Shown: piece by piece, positions 17,528 to 26,323 of the stretch | Position numbering within the stretch: position 1 is the first letter of the stretch | Layout of the letters: every line of letters begins with the position of its first letter | Assembly (NCBI GenBank): GCA_031260295.1 | Contig: JAIRKE010000054.1 | Span: 1-64,000, forward strand | Length of the DNA: 64,000 nucleotides | Source of the DNA: Azonexus sp. | GTDB taxonomy: Bacteria > Pseudomonadota > Gammaproteobacteria > Burkholderiales > Rhodocyclaceae | Reading direction: 5' to 3' | Notes under the pieces: model-generated | What the model was told of the DNA's origin: nothing | Databases searched by the model: none | The model's input: only the letters and a program-made list of their open reading frames with translations | Translations under genes and position numbers: made by a program

Positions 17528-17890
17528 ATGCGGGCAAAAACCGACGATACCACCACGACGCGCGGCCGCGAAGCCGAAGCCGCCGCTGCCCGCCATCTGG
17601 AGCGCTATGGCCTGCGCGTGGTGGCGCGCAACTTCCGCGTGCGCGGCGGTGAGATCGACCTGATCTGCCGCGATGGCGCGACGCTGGTTTTCGTCGAAGT
17701 GCGCGCCCGCAGCCGCGGTGATTTTGGCGGCGCGGCAGCCAGCATCACCGCCGCCAAGCGCCGGCGCATCGTGCTCGCCGCCCGTCATTACCTGGCCGGA
17801 CGGTCGGCCGGCGACTGCCGCTTCGACTGCGTGCTGCTCGACGGCGAACGCCTGGAATGGCTGCGTGATGCGTTTGCCGCCGACACCTAG
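17528..17890 (+). CDS. yraN: YraN family (UPF0102) predicted endonuclease-like protein
   Basis: 120 aa from ATG 17528, ten bases from the divergent rsmI start. The family core is clear: [38 protein letters not shown] followed by LVFVEVRAR, a PD-(D/E)XK-like fold with E/D...EVR where Lys is replaced by Arg. Its exact function is not established. Its TAG stop coincides with the first bases of the next small element. Confidence 0.93.
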   Translation: MRAKTDDTTTTRGREAEAAAARHLERYGLRVVARNFRVRGGEIDLICRDGATLVFVEVRARSRGDFGGAAASITAAKRRRIVLAARHYLAGRSAGDCRFDCVLLDGERLEWLRDAFAADT

Positions 17891-18148
17891 AGCAGTTTTG
17901 ATTCAGGTGCGCACATTTATAGGTTGGTAGTGAGCGTAGCGAACCCCAACATGCTGTGAAACCGCAAAGAACGCACAGAGCGCAAAGAAAAACATCTGCA
18001 TCTTTGTGTTCCTTGCGTTCTTTGCGGTTTCTTGTACAGGCGACCCTTTTTCGGTGTCAGGACGCCCCCTTTTCGCCACCTTTTCGGTTTGGCTGTTGGG
18101 CCTCACCCCAACCTACGATCCGTACAGAATCGAACCGAAACCGCTCTA
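17888..18148. mobile_element. Composite small inverted-repeat element, 261 bp (TAGAGCRGTTT termini)
   Basis: Ends are TAGAGCAGTTTTGATTCAGG (17888) and, inverted, TAGAGCGGTTTCGGTTCGAT (18148). Inside are a hairpin repeat of the GGTTGG...CCCCAAC type (17921-17950) and the 104-bp core (17954-18057) also found at 14798. It fills most of the 362 bases between yraN and the SIS-domain gene. No gene lies in it. The yraN stop TAG is its first three bases. Confidence 0.72.
17954..18057 (-). repeat. 104-bp dispersed palindromic core, copy 2
   Basis: Reverse-complement copy of 14798-14901, lying inside an element with different termini. Sharing of the core between two element types shows nesting or modular assembly. 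Confidence 0.75.
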
Positions 18149-18171
18149 GCCAGCTGCCGTGGCTATCCTGA

Positions 18172-18842
<671 letters not shown>

Positions 18843-18843
<1 letters not shown>

Positions 18844-19487
18844 TGCGCAAGACCAGGCTGGTCCTCACCATCGCCCTGCTCGCCGCCCTGCCGGCGCTCC
18901 AAGGCTGCTTCCCGGCCGTTGTCGGCGGCACTGCCGCCGGCGTCATGTCAATCCACGACCGGCGCTCGATCGGCACCCAGACCGACGATGAGACACTCGA
19001 ATGGAAGGCGCGCGGGCGCCTGCCCGAACAGTACAGGGAACAGTCCAACATCAGCGTCACCGCCTACAACCGACGCCTGCTACTGACCGGCGAGGTGCCC
19101 AACGCCGAGGCCAAGGCGGCGACCGAGGCCGCCGTGCGCACCATCGACGGCCTGCAAGGGCTGTACAACGAACTCGGCATCGGCCCGGTCTCCAAGCTCG
19201 GCAGCCGCAGCAACGATAGCTACATCACCTCCAAGGTCAAAGCCCGTCTGGTCGATTCGGAGCAGCTTTCGGCCAATCATGTCAAAGTCGTCACCGAGCG
19301 CGGCATCACCTTCCTGTTGGGCATCGTCAACGAGCGCGAGGCCAAGGCCGCCGTGGCAGTCGCCCGCACCACGGCCGGCGTGCTGAAGGTGGTCAACCTG
19401 ATGGAGATCATCTCCGAAGCCGAAACGCGGCGTATCGATGAGCAGTTTCGCGGTACCGGCAACTCGATGCCGGCCGAAAACTATTGA
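18843..19487 (+). CDS. Double-BON-domain outer-membrane lipoprotein (DolP/YraP-like)
   Basis: 214 aa. The lipoprotein signal ends in LQGC (Cys22) and is followed by the family segment GGTAAGVMSIHDRRSIGTQTDDETLE. Two BON domains lie at about 65-130 and 140-205 (VTAYNRRLLLTGEVPNAEAK and VVTERGITFLLGIVNEREAK), the DolP architecture. DolP supports outer-membrane integrity. It is translationally coupled to the SIS gene, supporting the diaA-dolP reading of this block. Confidence 0.92.
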
Positions 19488-19547
19488 TCTTCCGCTGCGG
19501 CCTCCCATCCGGCGGCGCGGCAGCCCGCGCCGACCGACCAATCCGCC

Positions 19548-20036
19548 ATGACCTACGCCTCGCCGACCTTCGAAGCCAAGATTTGCCCGCCCGGACAACT
19601 CGCCGTCCGCGCCGCCGCGCTGCCCCGGCCGCTGGTATTCACCAATGGCTGCTTCGACATCCTGCATCGCGGCCACGTCACCTATCTGGCGCAGGCCGCC
19701 GCGCTCGGCGCGGCAATGGTGGTGGCGCTGAACAGCGATGCCTCGGTCAAGCGCCAGGGCAAGGGGGACGACCGCCCGGTCAACGTGCTGGCCGACCGCT
19801 TGGCGGTAATGGCCGCCCTCGCTTGCGTATCGCTGGTCACCTGGTTCGACGAGGACACTCCGCTACAACGCATTGTCGACTGCCAACCGGAAATTCTGGT
19901 CAAGGGCGGCGACTGGCCCGTCGAGCGCATCGTCGGCGCGGCGGAAGTGCGTAGCTGGGGCGGCAGCGTGCACTCGATCCCGTTCATTCACCAGAAATCG
20001 ACGACGGCGCTGCTGGAGAAAATCCGTCGCCTCTAG
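19548..20036 (+). CDS. rfaE2: D-glycero-beta-D-manno-heptose 1-phosphate adenylyltransferase
   Basis: 162 aa nucleotidyltransferase of the cytidylyltransferase-like fold. FTNGCFDILHRGHVTYL carries the HxGH motif, and VALNSDASVKRQGKGDDRPVN and ILVKGGDWPVERIVGA are typical of the RfaE domain II. It is the stand-alone form, without the kinase half found in E. coli HldE. It activates heptose for LPS inner-core synthesis. Confidence 0.94.
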   Translation: MTYASPTFEAKICPPGQLAVRAAALPRPLVFTNGCFDILHRGHVTYLAQAAALGAAMVVALNSDASVKRQGKGDDRPVNVLADRLAVMAALACVSLVTWFDEDTPLQRIVDCQPEILVKGGDWPVERIVGAAEVRSWGGSVHSIPFIHQKSTTALLEKIRRL

Positions 20037-20075
20037 GTCTGCCGGCGTTAGGCGCATTTCCAGGAAGGTCCTGCA

Positions 20076-20495
20076 TTGAACCAGACAAGCATCTTTTGGC
20101 CCGTTATGGCCTTGGTCGGCTGGACGCTGGCTGTGCTACTGCTTATTCCCTACCAGCGATTCAAGGCAGTGTTTGCCGGCCAGGTCACAGCGGGCGATTT
20201 CAAACACGGCGAATCCTCCAATGTCCCGTTGGTCGTCAGTATTCCCAACCGGACCTTCATGAATCTGCTGGAGGTTCCAGTTCTTTTCTACGTCGTGTGC
20301 CTCGTCTCCTACGTCACGCAGAACGTTACTGCCGGGATGGTCATGCTGGGCTGGACCTATTTCGGCTTCAGAGTGGCGCACAGCCTTGTGTATCTCACCT
20401 ATAACCATGCCGTTCATCGCTTCCTGGCCTTCGCGGCAAGCAACGTGGCGTTGGTCATCATGTGGGCAGGTTTGCTGCTAGCTCTCGCCAAATGA
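20076..20495 (+). CDS. MAPEG-family integral membrane protein
   Basis: 139 aa with four hydrophobic segments (about 7-25, 62-82, 86-105 and 118-138). IPNRTFMNLLEVPVLFYVVCL and RVAHSLVYLTYNHAVHRFLAF match the MAPEG fold of bacterial glutathione-transferase-like membrane proteins. The predicted start is TTG at 20076 with AGGAAGG upstream; an ATG at 20106 would cut into the first membrane segment. Substrate unknown. Confidence 0.85.
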   Translation: MNQTSIFWPVMALVGWTLAVLLLIPYQRFKAVFAGQVTAGDFKHGESSNVPLVVSIPNRTFMNLLEVPVLFYVVCLVSYVTQNVTAGMVMLGWTYFGFRVAHSLVYLTYNHAVHRFLAFAASNVALVIMWAGLLLALAK

Positions 20496-20582
20496 ACCAA
20501 GCTCTCGTTACGCAACCGCCTTCTACCCCCGCCGACTTTCGTCGTTAGAGCGGTGGCGCAGCCGTCCGCCTTGAACGCAAAC

Positions 20583-21161
20583 TCAGGTCGCAAGCTCGAT
20601 GTCTGGAAGATTGGCAAGCACTTGGTCATAGCTGCCGTAGCGTTCCAGAACTTCTACTACAAGCTGCAACGGTTCGGCCCAAATTTCCGGCAGGTTTCGT
20701 TCTTGCGGCTCCCCGATTGAGAAGGCCAGAGACTCCTTGGGAGGATCAAACTGCGCATCCACGCCGGGCTTGTTTCCTCTTGCATCAACACGGTGCCAAC
20801 CGAAGTCTTTGAGATAGACGGCATTCAGGCCGTGCAGGCAATAAGGTGCGCCACTGCCACTTACCGACAGGCGCTGATAGCAGAGTCCGGCAGGAATACC
20901 ATTAGCTCTCAAGAGTGCAGCAAGCAAATGGCTTTTTGCATAGCAATAGCCCGTCTTGTACTGCAAGACATCTGAAGCTTTGCAAGTCACTGGGTTGAGC
21001 TTGAAGTCAGAGCTATGGCGAATCTCGTCTCTGACGAACTCGAAGCATGTCCGTACAAGACTGATTTCGGAATCTGCGCGAATCGCTAACTGACGAGCAA
21101 AACGTCCGACTTCCGGCGAATCGAAATCAATGTACTTGCTGGCGGAAAGATAGCGTTGCAT
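20583..21161 (-). CDS. Transglutaminase-like cysteine peptidase-fold protein
   Basis: 192 aa from the ATG at 21161. The Cys-His-Asp triad of the transglutaminase-like fold is visible: KTGYCYAKSHLLAALLRANGIPAGLCYQ (Cys), YCLHGLNAVYL (His) and WHRVDARGN (Asp). There is no signal peptide, so it is cytoplasmic. Base composition is lower in GC than its neighbours, which may indicate recent acquisition. The substrate is unknown; such proteins include peptidases and peptide-modifying enzymes. Confidence 0.82.
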   Translation of the reverse strand: MQRYLSASKYIDFDSPEVGRFARQLAIRADSEISLVRTCFEFVRDEIRHSSDFKLNPVTCKASDVLQYKTGYCYAKSHLLAALLRANGIPAGLCYQRLSVSGSGAPYCLHGLNAVYLKDFGWHRVDARGNKPGVDAQFDPPKESLAFSIGEPQERNLPEIWAEPLQLVVEVLERYGSYDQVLANLPDIELAT

Positions 21162-21219
21162 GCGGCCCAACAATGAACGATCCGCCGCGCCAGCAGCCCC
21201 ACGCCTCAACCCTCAACCC

Positions 21220-22071
21220 TCAACCGCCGAGCGCGGCCTTGAGCGACTGCACTTCTTCCTGCGATTCGTCGATGATCTTGGCCAGGGTTTGGGCATCGAA
21301 CAGGGTGTCGAGCACGGATGTATCGACGGTGCCGTCGAGTTGCGGGTCGCGCCAGCCGAAGCCACCGCGGTTGGCGATTTTGTTGGCGACATAGAGCACG
21401 TCGGAGAGCGTGGCGATGGTGCTGATCGCCCGGTCGTTTTCATGTTCCTGCACGGCGACCAGCACCTGCTCCGGCGAGCCGAGGGCCGACAGCAGGGCGT
21501 GGCCGATGTTGTCGTGCCAGCCAACCAGCAGCCCGTGCAACTCGACTTTGTCGGCGGCTAGTTCGGGGAGGTTGGCGGCACGCGACAGCAGGTAGAAAAC
21601 GCCAAGGTCATGGACCAGGCCGGCGAACATGGCCTCGTCGCCGTTGACCTTGGCCTGTCTCCTGGCCAGCACCCGACACAGCGCGGCGACGTATGAAGTG
21701 TGCTCCCACAGCCGCTGGCAAATGTCCTCGAAAGGTTTCATCTGCTTCGATCGGAGCATTTGTTCCATGGCCACGGCGAAGGACACCGTGCGCACCGCCT
21801 CCATGCCAACGCGGACGATGGCGTTCTTGACGTCGGCGACTTCCCGGCCCGAGGGATTGAGCGCCACCGAGTTGGCCATGCGGATGATCTTGGTACTCAT
21901 CAGCGGCTCGGCGCCGACCACCTTGGCCAGTTGCTCGATGTTCAGGTTGGGGTCCTTGAGCGCGGCACGGACCTGGAAGGTGATGTTGAGAAAGGTCGGG
22001 AAGGTGATTTCTTTGCCCGAGAGATCGCGGGCAATGTCTTCGAGAACCTTGAAAGTGAAAGAGTTGGCCAT
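21220..22071 (-). CDS. HDOD-domain signalling protein
   Basis: 283 aa from ATG 22071 (MANSFTFKVLEDIARDL). The HDOD core is ITFPTFLNITFQVRAALKDPNLNIEQLAKVVGAEPLMSTKIIRMANSVALNPSGREVADVKNAI, followed by the degenerate HD-like segment EAMFAGLVHDLGVFYLLSRA. HDOD proteins are regulatory scaffolds linked to nucleotide second messengers and stress responses in Proteobacteria. It is a single-domain form; no GGDEF or EAL is attached. Confidence 0.9.
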   Translation of the reverse strand: MANSFTFKVLEDIARDLSGKEITFPTFLNITFQVRAALKDPNLNIEQLAKVVGAEPLMSTKIIRMANSVALNPSGREVADVKNAIVRVGMEAVRTVSFAVAMEQMLRSKQMKPFEDICQRLWEHTSYVAALCRVLARRQAKVNGDEAMFAGLVHDLGVFYLLSRAANLPELAADKVELHGLLVGWHDNIGHALLSALGSPEQVLVAVQEHENDRAISTIATLSDVLYVANKIANRGGFGWRDPQLDGTVDTSVLDTLFDAQTLAKIIDESQEEVQSLKAALGG

Positions 22072-22150
22072 GATCCGCTTCTGTTCGTGAACGACGAGGG
22101 GTGAGGAATCCCGCCACCCTGGCAAAGCGCCGGGCGGCACGGGGCCTGGG

Positions 22151-22609
22151 TCAGAACGGGATGTCGTCTCCCAGATCGTCGAAGGAAGGCTTCGGCTTGT
22201 TCTTCGGCGGCGCCGGCGCGTAGTCGGTCGGCTCGTCGTAACCGCCGCCACCCGAAGCCGGCGCGCCCATGCCCTGGCGACCGCCGAGCATCTGCATTTC
22301 GTTGGCTTCAATTTCGGTGGTGTAGCGGTCCTGGCCGTCCTTGTCCTGCCACTTGCGGGTCTTGATACGGCCCTCGATATACACCGAGGAACCTTTCTTC
22401 AAATACTGGCCGGCGATTTCCGCCAGCTTGCGGTAGAAAACCACGCGGTGCCACTCGGTGATCTCGCGCTTATCGCCGCTGCTCTTGTCCTTCCAACTCT
22501 CCGTCGTCGCCAGGCGGATATTGCAGACGGCATCGCCGCTGGCCGTGTAGCGGGTTTCCGGGTCGGCGCCCAGATTGCCGACGAGAATCACCTTGTTGAT
22601 TGATGCCAT
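22151..22609 (-). CDS. ssb: Single-stranded DNA-binding protein
   Basis: 152 aa from ATG 22609. The OB-fold N-terminus [74 protein letters not shown] and the acidic tail DDLGDDIPF are all canonical. The glycine- and proline-rich linker spans about 112-140. It binds ssDNA as a tetramer in replication and repair. Confidence 0.98.
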   Translation of the reverse strand: MASINKVILVGNLGADPETRYTASGDAVCNIRLATTESWKDKSSGDKREITEWHRVVFYRKLAEIAGQYLKKGSSVYIEGRIKTRKWQDKDGQDRYTTEIEANEMQMLGGRQGMGAPASGGGGYDEPTDYAPAPPKNKPKPSFDDLGDDIPF

Positions 22610-22732
22610 GCCTGTCTCCCTTGTTTCGATGCGCGCGCCCAGCGGTCCGACGCGCCTGAATGCAAAACACGCATTGTAATTGTCGGAACGACCCGCCGCC
22701 AGCATTGCTCCGACCTGGCGTCCCAGACCGGT

Positions 22733-23080
22733 TCAAGCGGCCCGATCGTCGCGCCAGGCGAGCAGCGGATAGACAATCACGATGGCAACAGCAACGCCGA
22801 TGGCAAAGACCAGAGCAAACAGCAACCAATCGACCGGGCCGCCAGCACCGACAAAGCCGGCAGCCGAAATTTCGACCAGCACCACCAGCGCCAGCACACC
22901 GCCGAGCAGACCGATGCGCCTGGCCCGGCGCAGACGGCCGGCAACCAGGCCACGATCGCGAACAATGCAGCGTAGGAAGGCGAACAGACCGACGACTGCG
23001 ATCGGCAGCAGCAGCCACTGCCACGGCCCGAGCATTTCACGGAAGACGGCGAGCAGAACCAGGGGATCGAATTCCTTCAT
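22733..23080 (-). CDS. Small integral membrane protein, co-transcribed with SQR-like gene
   Basis: 115 aa with three hydrophobic segments (about 18-36, 56-75 and 82-106), separated by a very basic loop (RCIVRDRGLVAGRLRRARR). No catalytic motif is seen. It starts nine bases after the stop of the SQR-like flavoprotein gene, so a membrane role near sulfide oxidation is likely but inferred. It resembles small uncharacterised (DUF) membrane proteins that accompany such genes. Confidence 0.7.
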   Translation of the reverse strand: MKEFDPLVLLAVFREMLGPWQWLLLPIAVVGLFAFLRCIVRDRGLVAGRLRRARRIGLLGGVLALVVLVEISAAGFVGAGGPVDWLLFALVFAIGVAVAIVIVYPLLAWRDDRAA

Positions 23081-23089
23081 CGGAGGCTC

Positions 23090-24442
23090 CTAGGCACGAC
23101 CGCGCAGCATGCTGATATAAGTGGGCTTCAGGAGCGTGGTTTTGATCAGCCAGGTGATCCATAGCTCCTCGAGCGGCGCGATGAGGCCGGGGAAGGACGG
23201 GCGCAGATTGTCCCGGTAGTCGAACTCGACCAGCATCGCCCGGCCGTAGCGGGTGATCAGCGGACAAGAGCTATAGCCGTCGTAGGCCGCCGCCGACTCC
23301 CGGCCAGCCAGGGCGGCCAGCAAGTGGTCGACGACGACCGGTACCTGCCATTTGACGCTGGCCGCCGTCTTGCCCTTCGGCACGCCGGCCACATCGCCGA
23401 TGGCGAAGACATTGGCGAAACGCTGGTGGCGCAGACTGTGCTTATCCACTTCGAGCCAGCCCTCCTTGGCCCAGGCCCCCTCGCGCCAGGGTAAAGGACT
23501 GTTGCGCACGGCGTCCGGCGCGCGCATCGGCGGAACCACGTTGATGAAGTCGTAGCCTACTTCCTGCCGCCCCTCCGGCGTATTGAACACGGCCAGACGG
23601 CGGCCGGGATCGATCGCTGCAAGTTGATGCTGGTAGCGGGTCTCGATGCCGCGCTCCTCGTACAACATGCGCACCTTCTCATGCACGATGGGCACGGAAA
23701 ACAACACCTTGTTGTTGGCGTGATAGATAATTTCCGCTTTGCTGCGGGTACCGCGACGGCGCAGGTAGTCATCGGCGAAAAAGGTGTATTTCAGCGGTGC
23801 GCCGGCGCATTTCATTTCGCTGCCCGGGCGCAGGAAGACGCCGACGCCGCCCCGCTCGGCAAAATCCGACAGCGCCCGCCAAGTGGCCTCGGCCTTGGCC
23901 GGGCTGTGATAGATGCTACCCAGGCCGTTGCGGCCGATCAGTTCGGTATCCATGCCATCGATCGCCGCGTAATCGAGTTGCAGGCCGGTGGCGACGATCA
24001 GGAAATCGTAGGGATGGACATGACCGTCGGCGGTAACGACCTTGCTGCCCTCGGGATCGAATTCGGCGATCATTTCTTCGACCAGTTCAACGCCGCCCGG
24101 CAGATATTCCCGCGTCGTCGACACAACGTAGGCGGTGGGCTTGATGCCGGCCGCCACCAGCGTGAAGCCGGGCTGGTAGAAATGCGGGCGGCGGGCGTCG
24201 ATCAGCGTGATCCGCGCGCCGTCGAGGCAAGCAGCCAGGTGTGCCGCGACGGCCAAGCCGGCCGCCCCGGCACCGGCGATGACGATGCGCACCGGCGACT
24301 TCAGCTTTTCTTCCGCCGCTGTCTGGCTCGGCGACAAAATCAGCCCCGCGGCACCAGCGACGCCCAAACCCAGAAAAGCGCGCCGCCCGCGGCCAGTCGT
24401 GCCGGCCTCGACGGGCATCGCTGGCCATGCGTTCTTCCCCAT
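23090..24442 (-). CDS. Sulfide:quinone oxidoreductase-like FAD protein with Tat signal
   Basis: 450 aa. A twin-arginine signal (GRRAFLGLGVAGAAGL) precedes an FAD-binding Rossmann fold (VRIVIAGAGAAGLAVAAHL, residue 52 on). HFYQPGFTLVAAG, the redox-cysteine context MKCAGAPLKYTFFADDYL (Cys212) and SSCPLITRYGRAMLVEFDY (Cys393) match sulfide:quinone oxidoreductases, and FAIGDVAGVPKGKTAASV is the second FAD motif. The C-terminal amphipathic region WITWLIKTTLLKPTYI would hold it at the membrane. It would oxidise sulfide and reduce quinone. It is divergent from the fccAB pair. Confidence 0.87.
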   Translation of the reverse strand: MGKNAWPAMPVEAGTTGRGRRAFLGLGVAGAAGLILSPSQTAAEEKLKSPVRIVIAGAGAAGLAVAAHLAACLDGARITLIDARRPHFYQPGFTLVAAGIKPTAYVVSTTREYLPGGVELVEEMIAEFDPEGSKVVTADGHVHPYDFLIVATGLQLDYAAIDGMDTELIGRNGLGSIYHSPAKAEATWRALSDFAERGGVGVFLRPGSEMKCAGAPLKYTFFADDYLRRRGTRSKAEIIYHANNKVLFSVPIVHEKVRMLYEERGIETRYQHQLAAIDPGRRLAVFNTPEGRQEVGYDFINVVPPMRAPDAVRNSPLPWREGAWAKEGWLEVDKHSLRHQRFANVFAIGDVAGVPKGKTAASVKWQVPVVVDHLLAALAGRESAAAYDGYSSCPLITRYGRAMLVEFDYRDNLRPSFPGLIAPLEELWITWLIKTTLLKPTYISMLRGRA

Positions 24443-24693
24443 GTGACACCTCTTTCTCGGATCGAGGTTTAGCCAACCCGAGTATTAGAAAATTACATTA
24501 TTTCAATGCATTAGCAGCAAAAAAGGTGGATTGTACCGTGGCAGAACCGGTTACGGCTTTTCACGCCATCGCCGCGCACCCTTTGTTGCCGCACCAATCA
24601 ACGCACCCCGTCCGGCCACCGTGCTCCGGCTGGTGGATAATGACGCCGATCACCGCCGGACCACGATCTCGCCGAGAGGAAGGAAGTACGCCG
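24443..24693. promoter_or_regulatory. Divergent control region between SQR-like gene and fccAB
   Basis: 250 bases between two divergently transcribed sulfide-oxidation units. The part at 24478-24532 is AT-rich (TAATAC, TAATTT and similar on the minus strand) in an otherwise GC-rich region and must hold at least the SQR promoter. A strong ribosome site (GAGAGGAAGGAAG) lies at 24674-24686 before fccA. No recognised operator was found. Confidence 0.4.
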
Positions 24694-25005
24694 ATGAAAC
24701 TGACCGCTCCCATCGCCGCCCTGTGCCTGCTGGCCTGCGCCGGCCCGGCTGCGGCCGCCGACCCACAGCTTGGCCGCAATCTGGCCGCCACTTGCACCAC
24801 CTGCCACGGCACCAACGGCCGGGCCGTGGTCGACGGTGGCATCGCCAGCCTCGCCGGTGTGGACAGAGAGCGGTTGCTGCAGAAACTGGCCGCTTTCCGC
24901 AGCGGCGAAAAATCGGCAACGATCATGCAGCAGATCACCAAGGGCTTCACCGACGCCCAGCTCGACCTGATCGCCAGCCACTTCGCCGGGCAAGGGAGGC
25001 CATGA
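24694..25005 (+). CDS. fccA: Monohaem cytochrome c, FccA-like subunit of sulfide dehydrogenase
   Basis: 103 aa from ATG 24694. It has a Sec signal peptide (to about residue 22), one CxxCH haem site (CTTCH, residues 34-38) and class I features, with a distal Met in ATIMQQI. Its stop overlaps the start of the flavoprotein gene (ATGA), so the two are made together as flavocytochrome c. It would carry electrons from FccB to a periplasmic cytochrome. FccA in purple sulfur bacteria is dihaem; this is the shorter monohaem form. Confidence 0.87.
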   Translation: MKLTAPIAALCLLACAGPAAAADPQLGRNLAATCTTCHGTNGRAVVDGGIASLAGVDRERLLQKLAAFRSGEKSATIMQQITKGFTDAQLDLIASHFAGQGRP

Positions 25006-26285
25006 TGGCGAACACGCGACGCGATTTTCTCAGGGCCGGCGCCGCCACCGGCCTACTCGCCGCCCTCGCTGGCTGCGCCAGCAGTGGTGGCAGCAAGGCC
25101 AGCGGTCACGTGGTGGTGGTCGGCGGCGGCTACGGTGGCGCTACGGCCGCCAAGTACCTGCGCCTGTGGAGCGACGGCGGCGTCCAAGTGACGCTGATCG
25201 AACGCAAGCCCAAGCTCGTCTCCTGCCCCGTCTCCAACCGGGTAATCGGCGGTCAGAAGGCGCTGGCCGACATCACGCTCGGCTACGCTCAGTTGCAAAG
25301 CCGCTGGGGCGTGCAGGTGCTGCAGGACGAGGCCATCGCCGTCGATACCGCAGCGCGTACGGTTCAGCTGGCCGCCGGCGGGGTCATCGGCTACGACCGC
25401 CTGGTGCTGTCACCGGGCATCGACTTCCTGTTCGACCGGCTGCCCGGACTGGCCGCACCGGCCGCCCAGGACAAGATCCTGCACGCCTGGCAGGCTGGAC
25501 CACAGACCGTCGCCCTGCGCCGGCAACTGGAAGCCATGCGCGACGGCGGCACCTACATCATCGCCATTCCCCGCGCGCCCTACCGCTGCCCGCCCGCTCC
25601 TTACGAACGCGCCTGCCTGGTGGCCAACTATTTCAAACAGGCCAAGCCGCGCTCGAAGGTAGTGATCCTCGACGCCAATGACGACGTGCAAGCAAAGAAA
25701 GACCTGTTCACCAAGGCCTGGAGCGAGTTATACCCAGGCATGATCGAGTACCGCGCCAACAGCGAGGTCAGGGATGTTCACGCCGCCAGCAAGACCGCCG
25801 TGCTCGCTTCCGGCCGGCTCAAGGCCGATGTGCTGAACGTGATTCCGCCGCAGCACGCCGGGCAGATCGCCGCGCAGGCCGGCCTCAAGCTGGTCAACCA
25901 GCGCTGGGTTGACGTCGACTGGCTGACGATGGAGTCAAGCAGCGCGCCGGGTGTGCATGTGCTCGGCGATGCCGTCTTCCCGGCCCCGAGCATGATCAAG
26001 TCCGGGCACATGGCCAACCAACAGGCCAAGCTGGCCGCTGCGGCAATCCTCAACCTACTCGCCGGCCAACCGCCGAACCCCGAGCCGGTGCTGATCAACG
26101 CCTGCTACAGCTTTGTCGACGACCGCCAAGCCATCCATGCCACGTCGGTGCACCGCTACAACCCGGCGACCAAGGTGATCCAGCCGGTCAAGGGCGCCGG
26201 TGGCGTCTCGGCCGCCCGCAGCGAGGAGGAAGGACGGATCGCCGAGGCCTGGGCGAAAAACATCTGGGCCGACATGCTGACCTGA
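25002..26285 (+). CDS. fccB: Flavocytochrome c sulfide dehydrogenase, FAD subunit
   Basis: 427 aa. A twin-arginine signal (TRRDFLRAGAATGLLAALAGC) is followed by the FAD fold GHVVVVGGGYGGATAAKYLRLW. The redox cysteines are Cys75 (LVSCPVSNRVIGG) and Cys368 (LINACYSFVDDR), the pair that reduces sulfide-derived sulfur in FccB. VHVLGDAVFPAPSMIKSGHMANQQAK is the second FAD motif. It oxidises sulfide in the periplasm and passes electrons to FccA. The start ATGATG overlaps the fccA stop. This is a second sulfide-oxidising flavoprotein beside the SQR-like one. Confidence 0.92.
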   Translation: MMANTRRDFLRAGAATGLLAALAGCASSGGSKASGHVVVVGGGYGGATAAKYLRLWSDGGVQVTLIERKPKLVSCPVSNRVIGGQKALADITLGYAQLQSRWGVQVLQDEAIAVDTAARTVQLAAGGVIGYDRLVLSPGIDFLFDRLPGLAAPAAQDKILHAWQAGPQTVALRRQLEAMRDGGTYIIAIPRAPYRCPPAPYERACLVANYFKQAKPRSKVVILDANDDVQAKKDLFTKAWSELYPGMIEYRANSEVRDVHAASKTAVLASGRLKADVLNVIPPQHAGQIAAQAGLKLVNQRWVDVDWLTMESSSAPGVHVLGDAVFPAPSMIKSGHMANQQAKLAAAAILNLLAGQPPNPEPVLINACYSFVDDRQAIHATSVHRYNPATKVIQPVKGAGGVSAARSEEEGRIAEAWAKNIWADMLT

Positions 26286-26323
26286 GGCAGCGCCCGCTGC
26301 CGGCCCACCTCAGGGGACGGGAT

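Noticed and set aside
20540..20580. TTAGAGCGG near 20546 as another end of the TAGAGC elements or an integron attC site
   Set aside because: Only the first nine bases match, no inverted partner is present, and no attC-type paired R and L boxes can be drawn.
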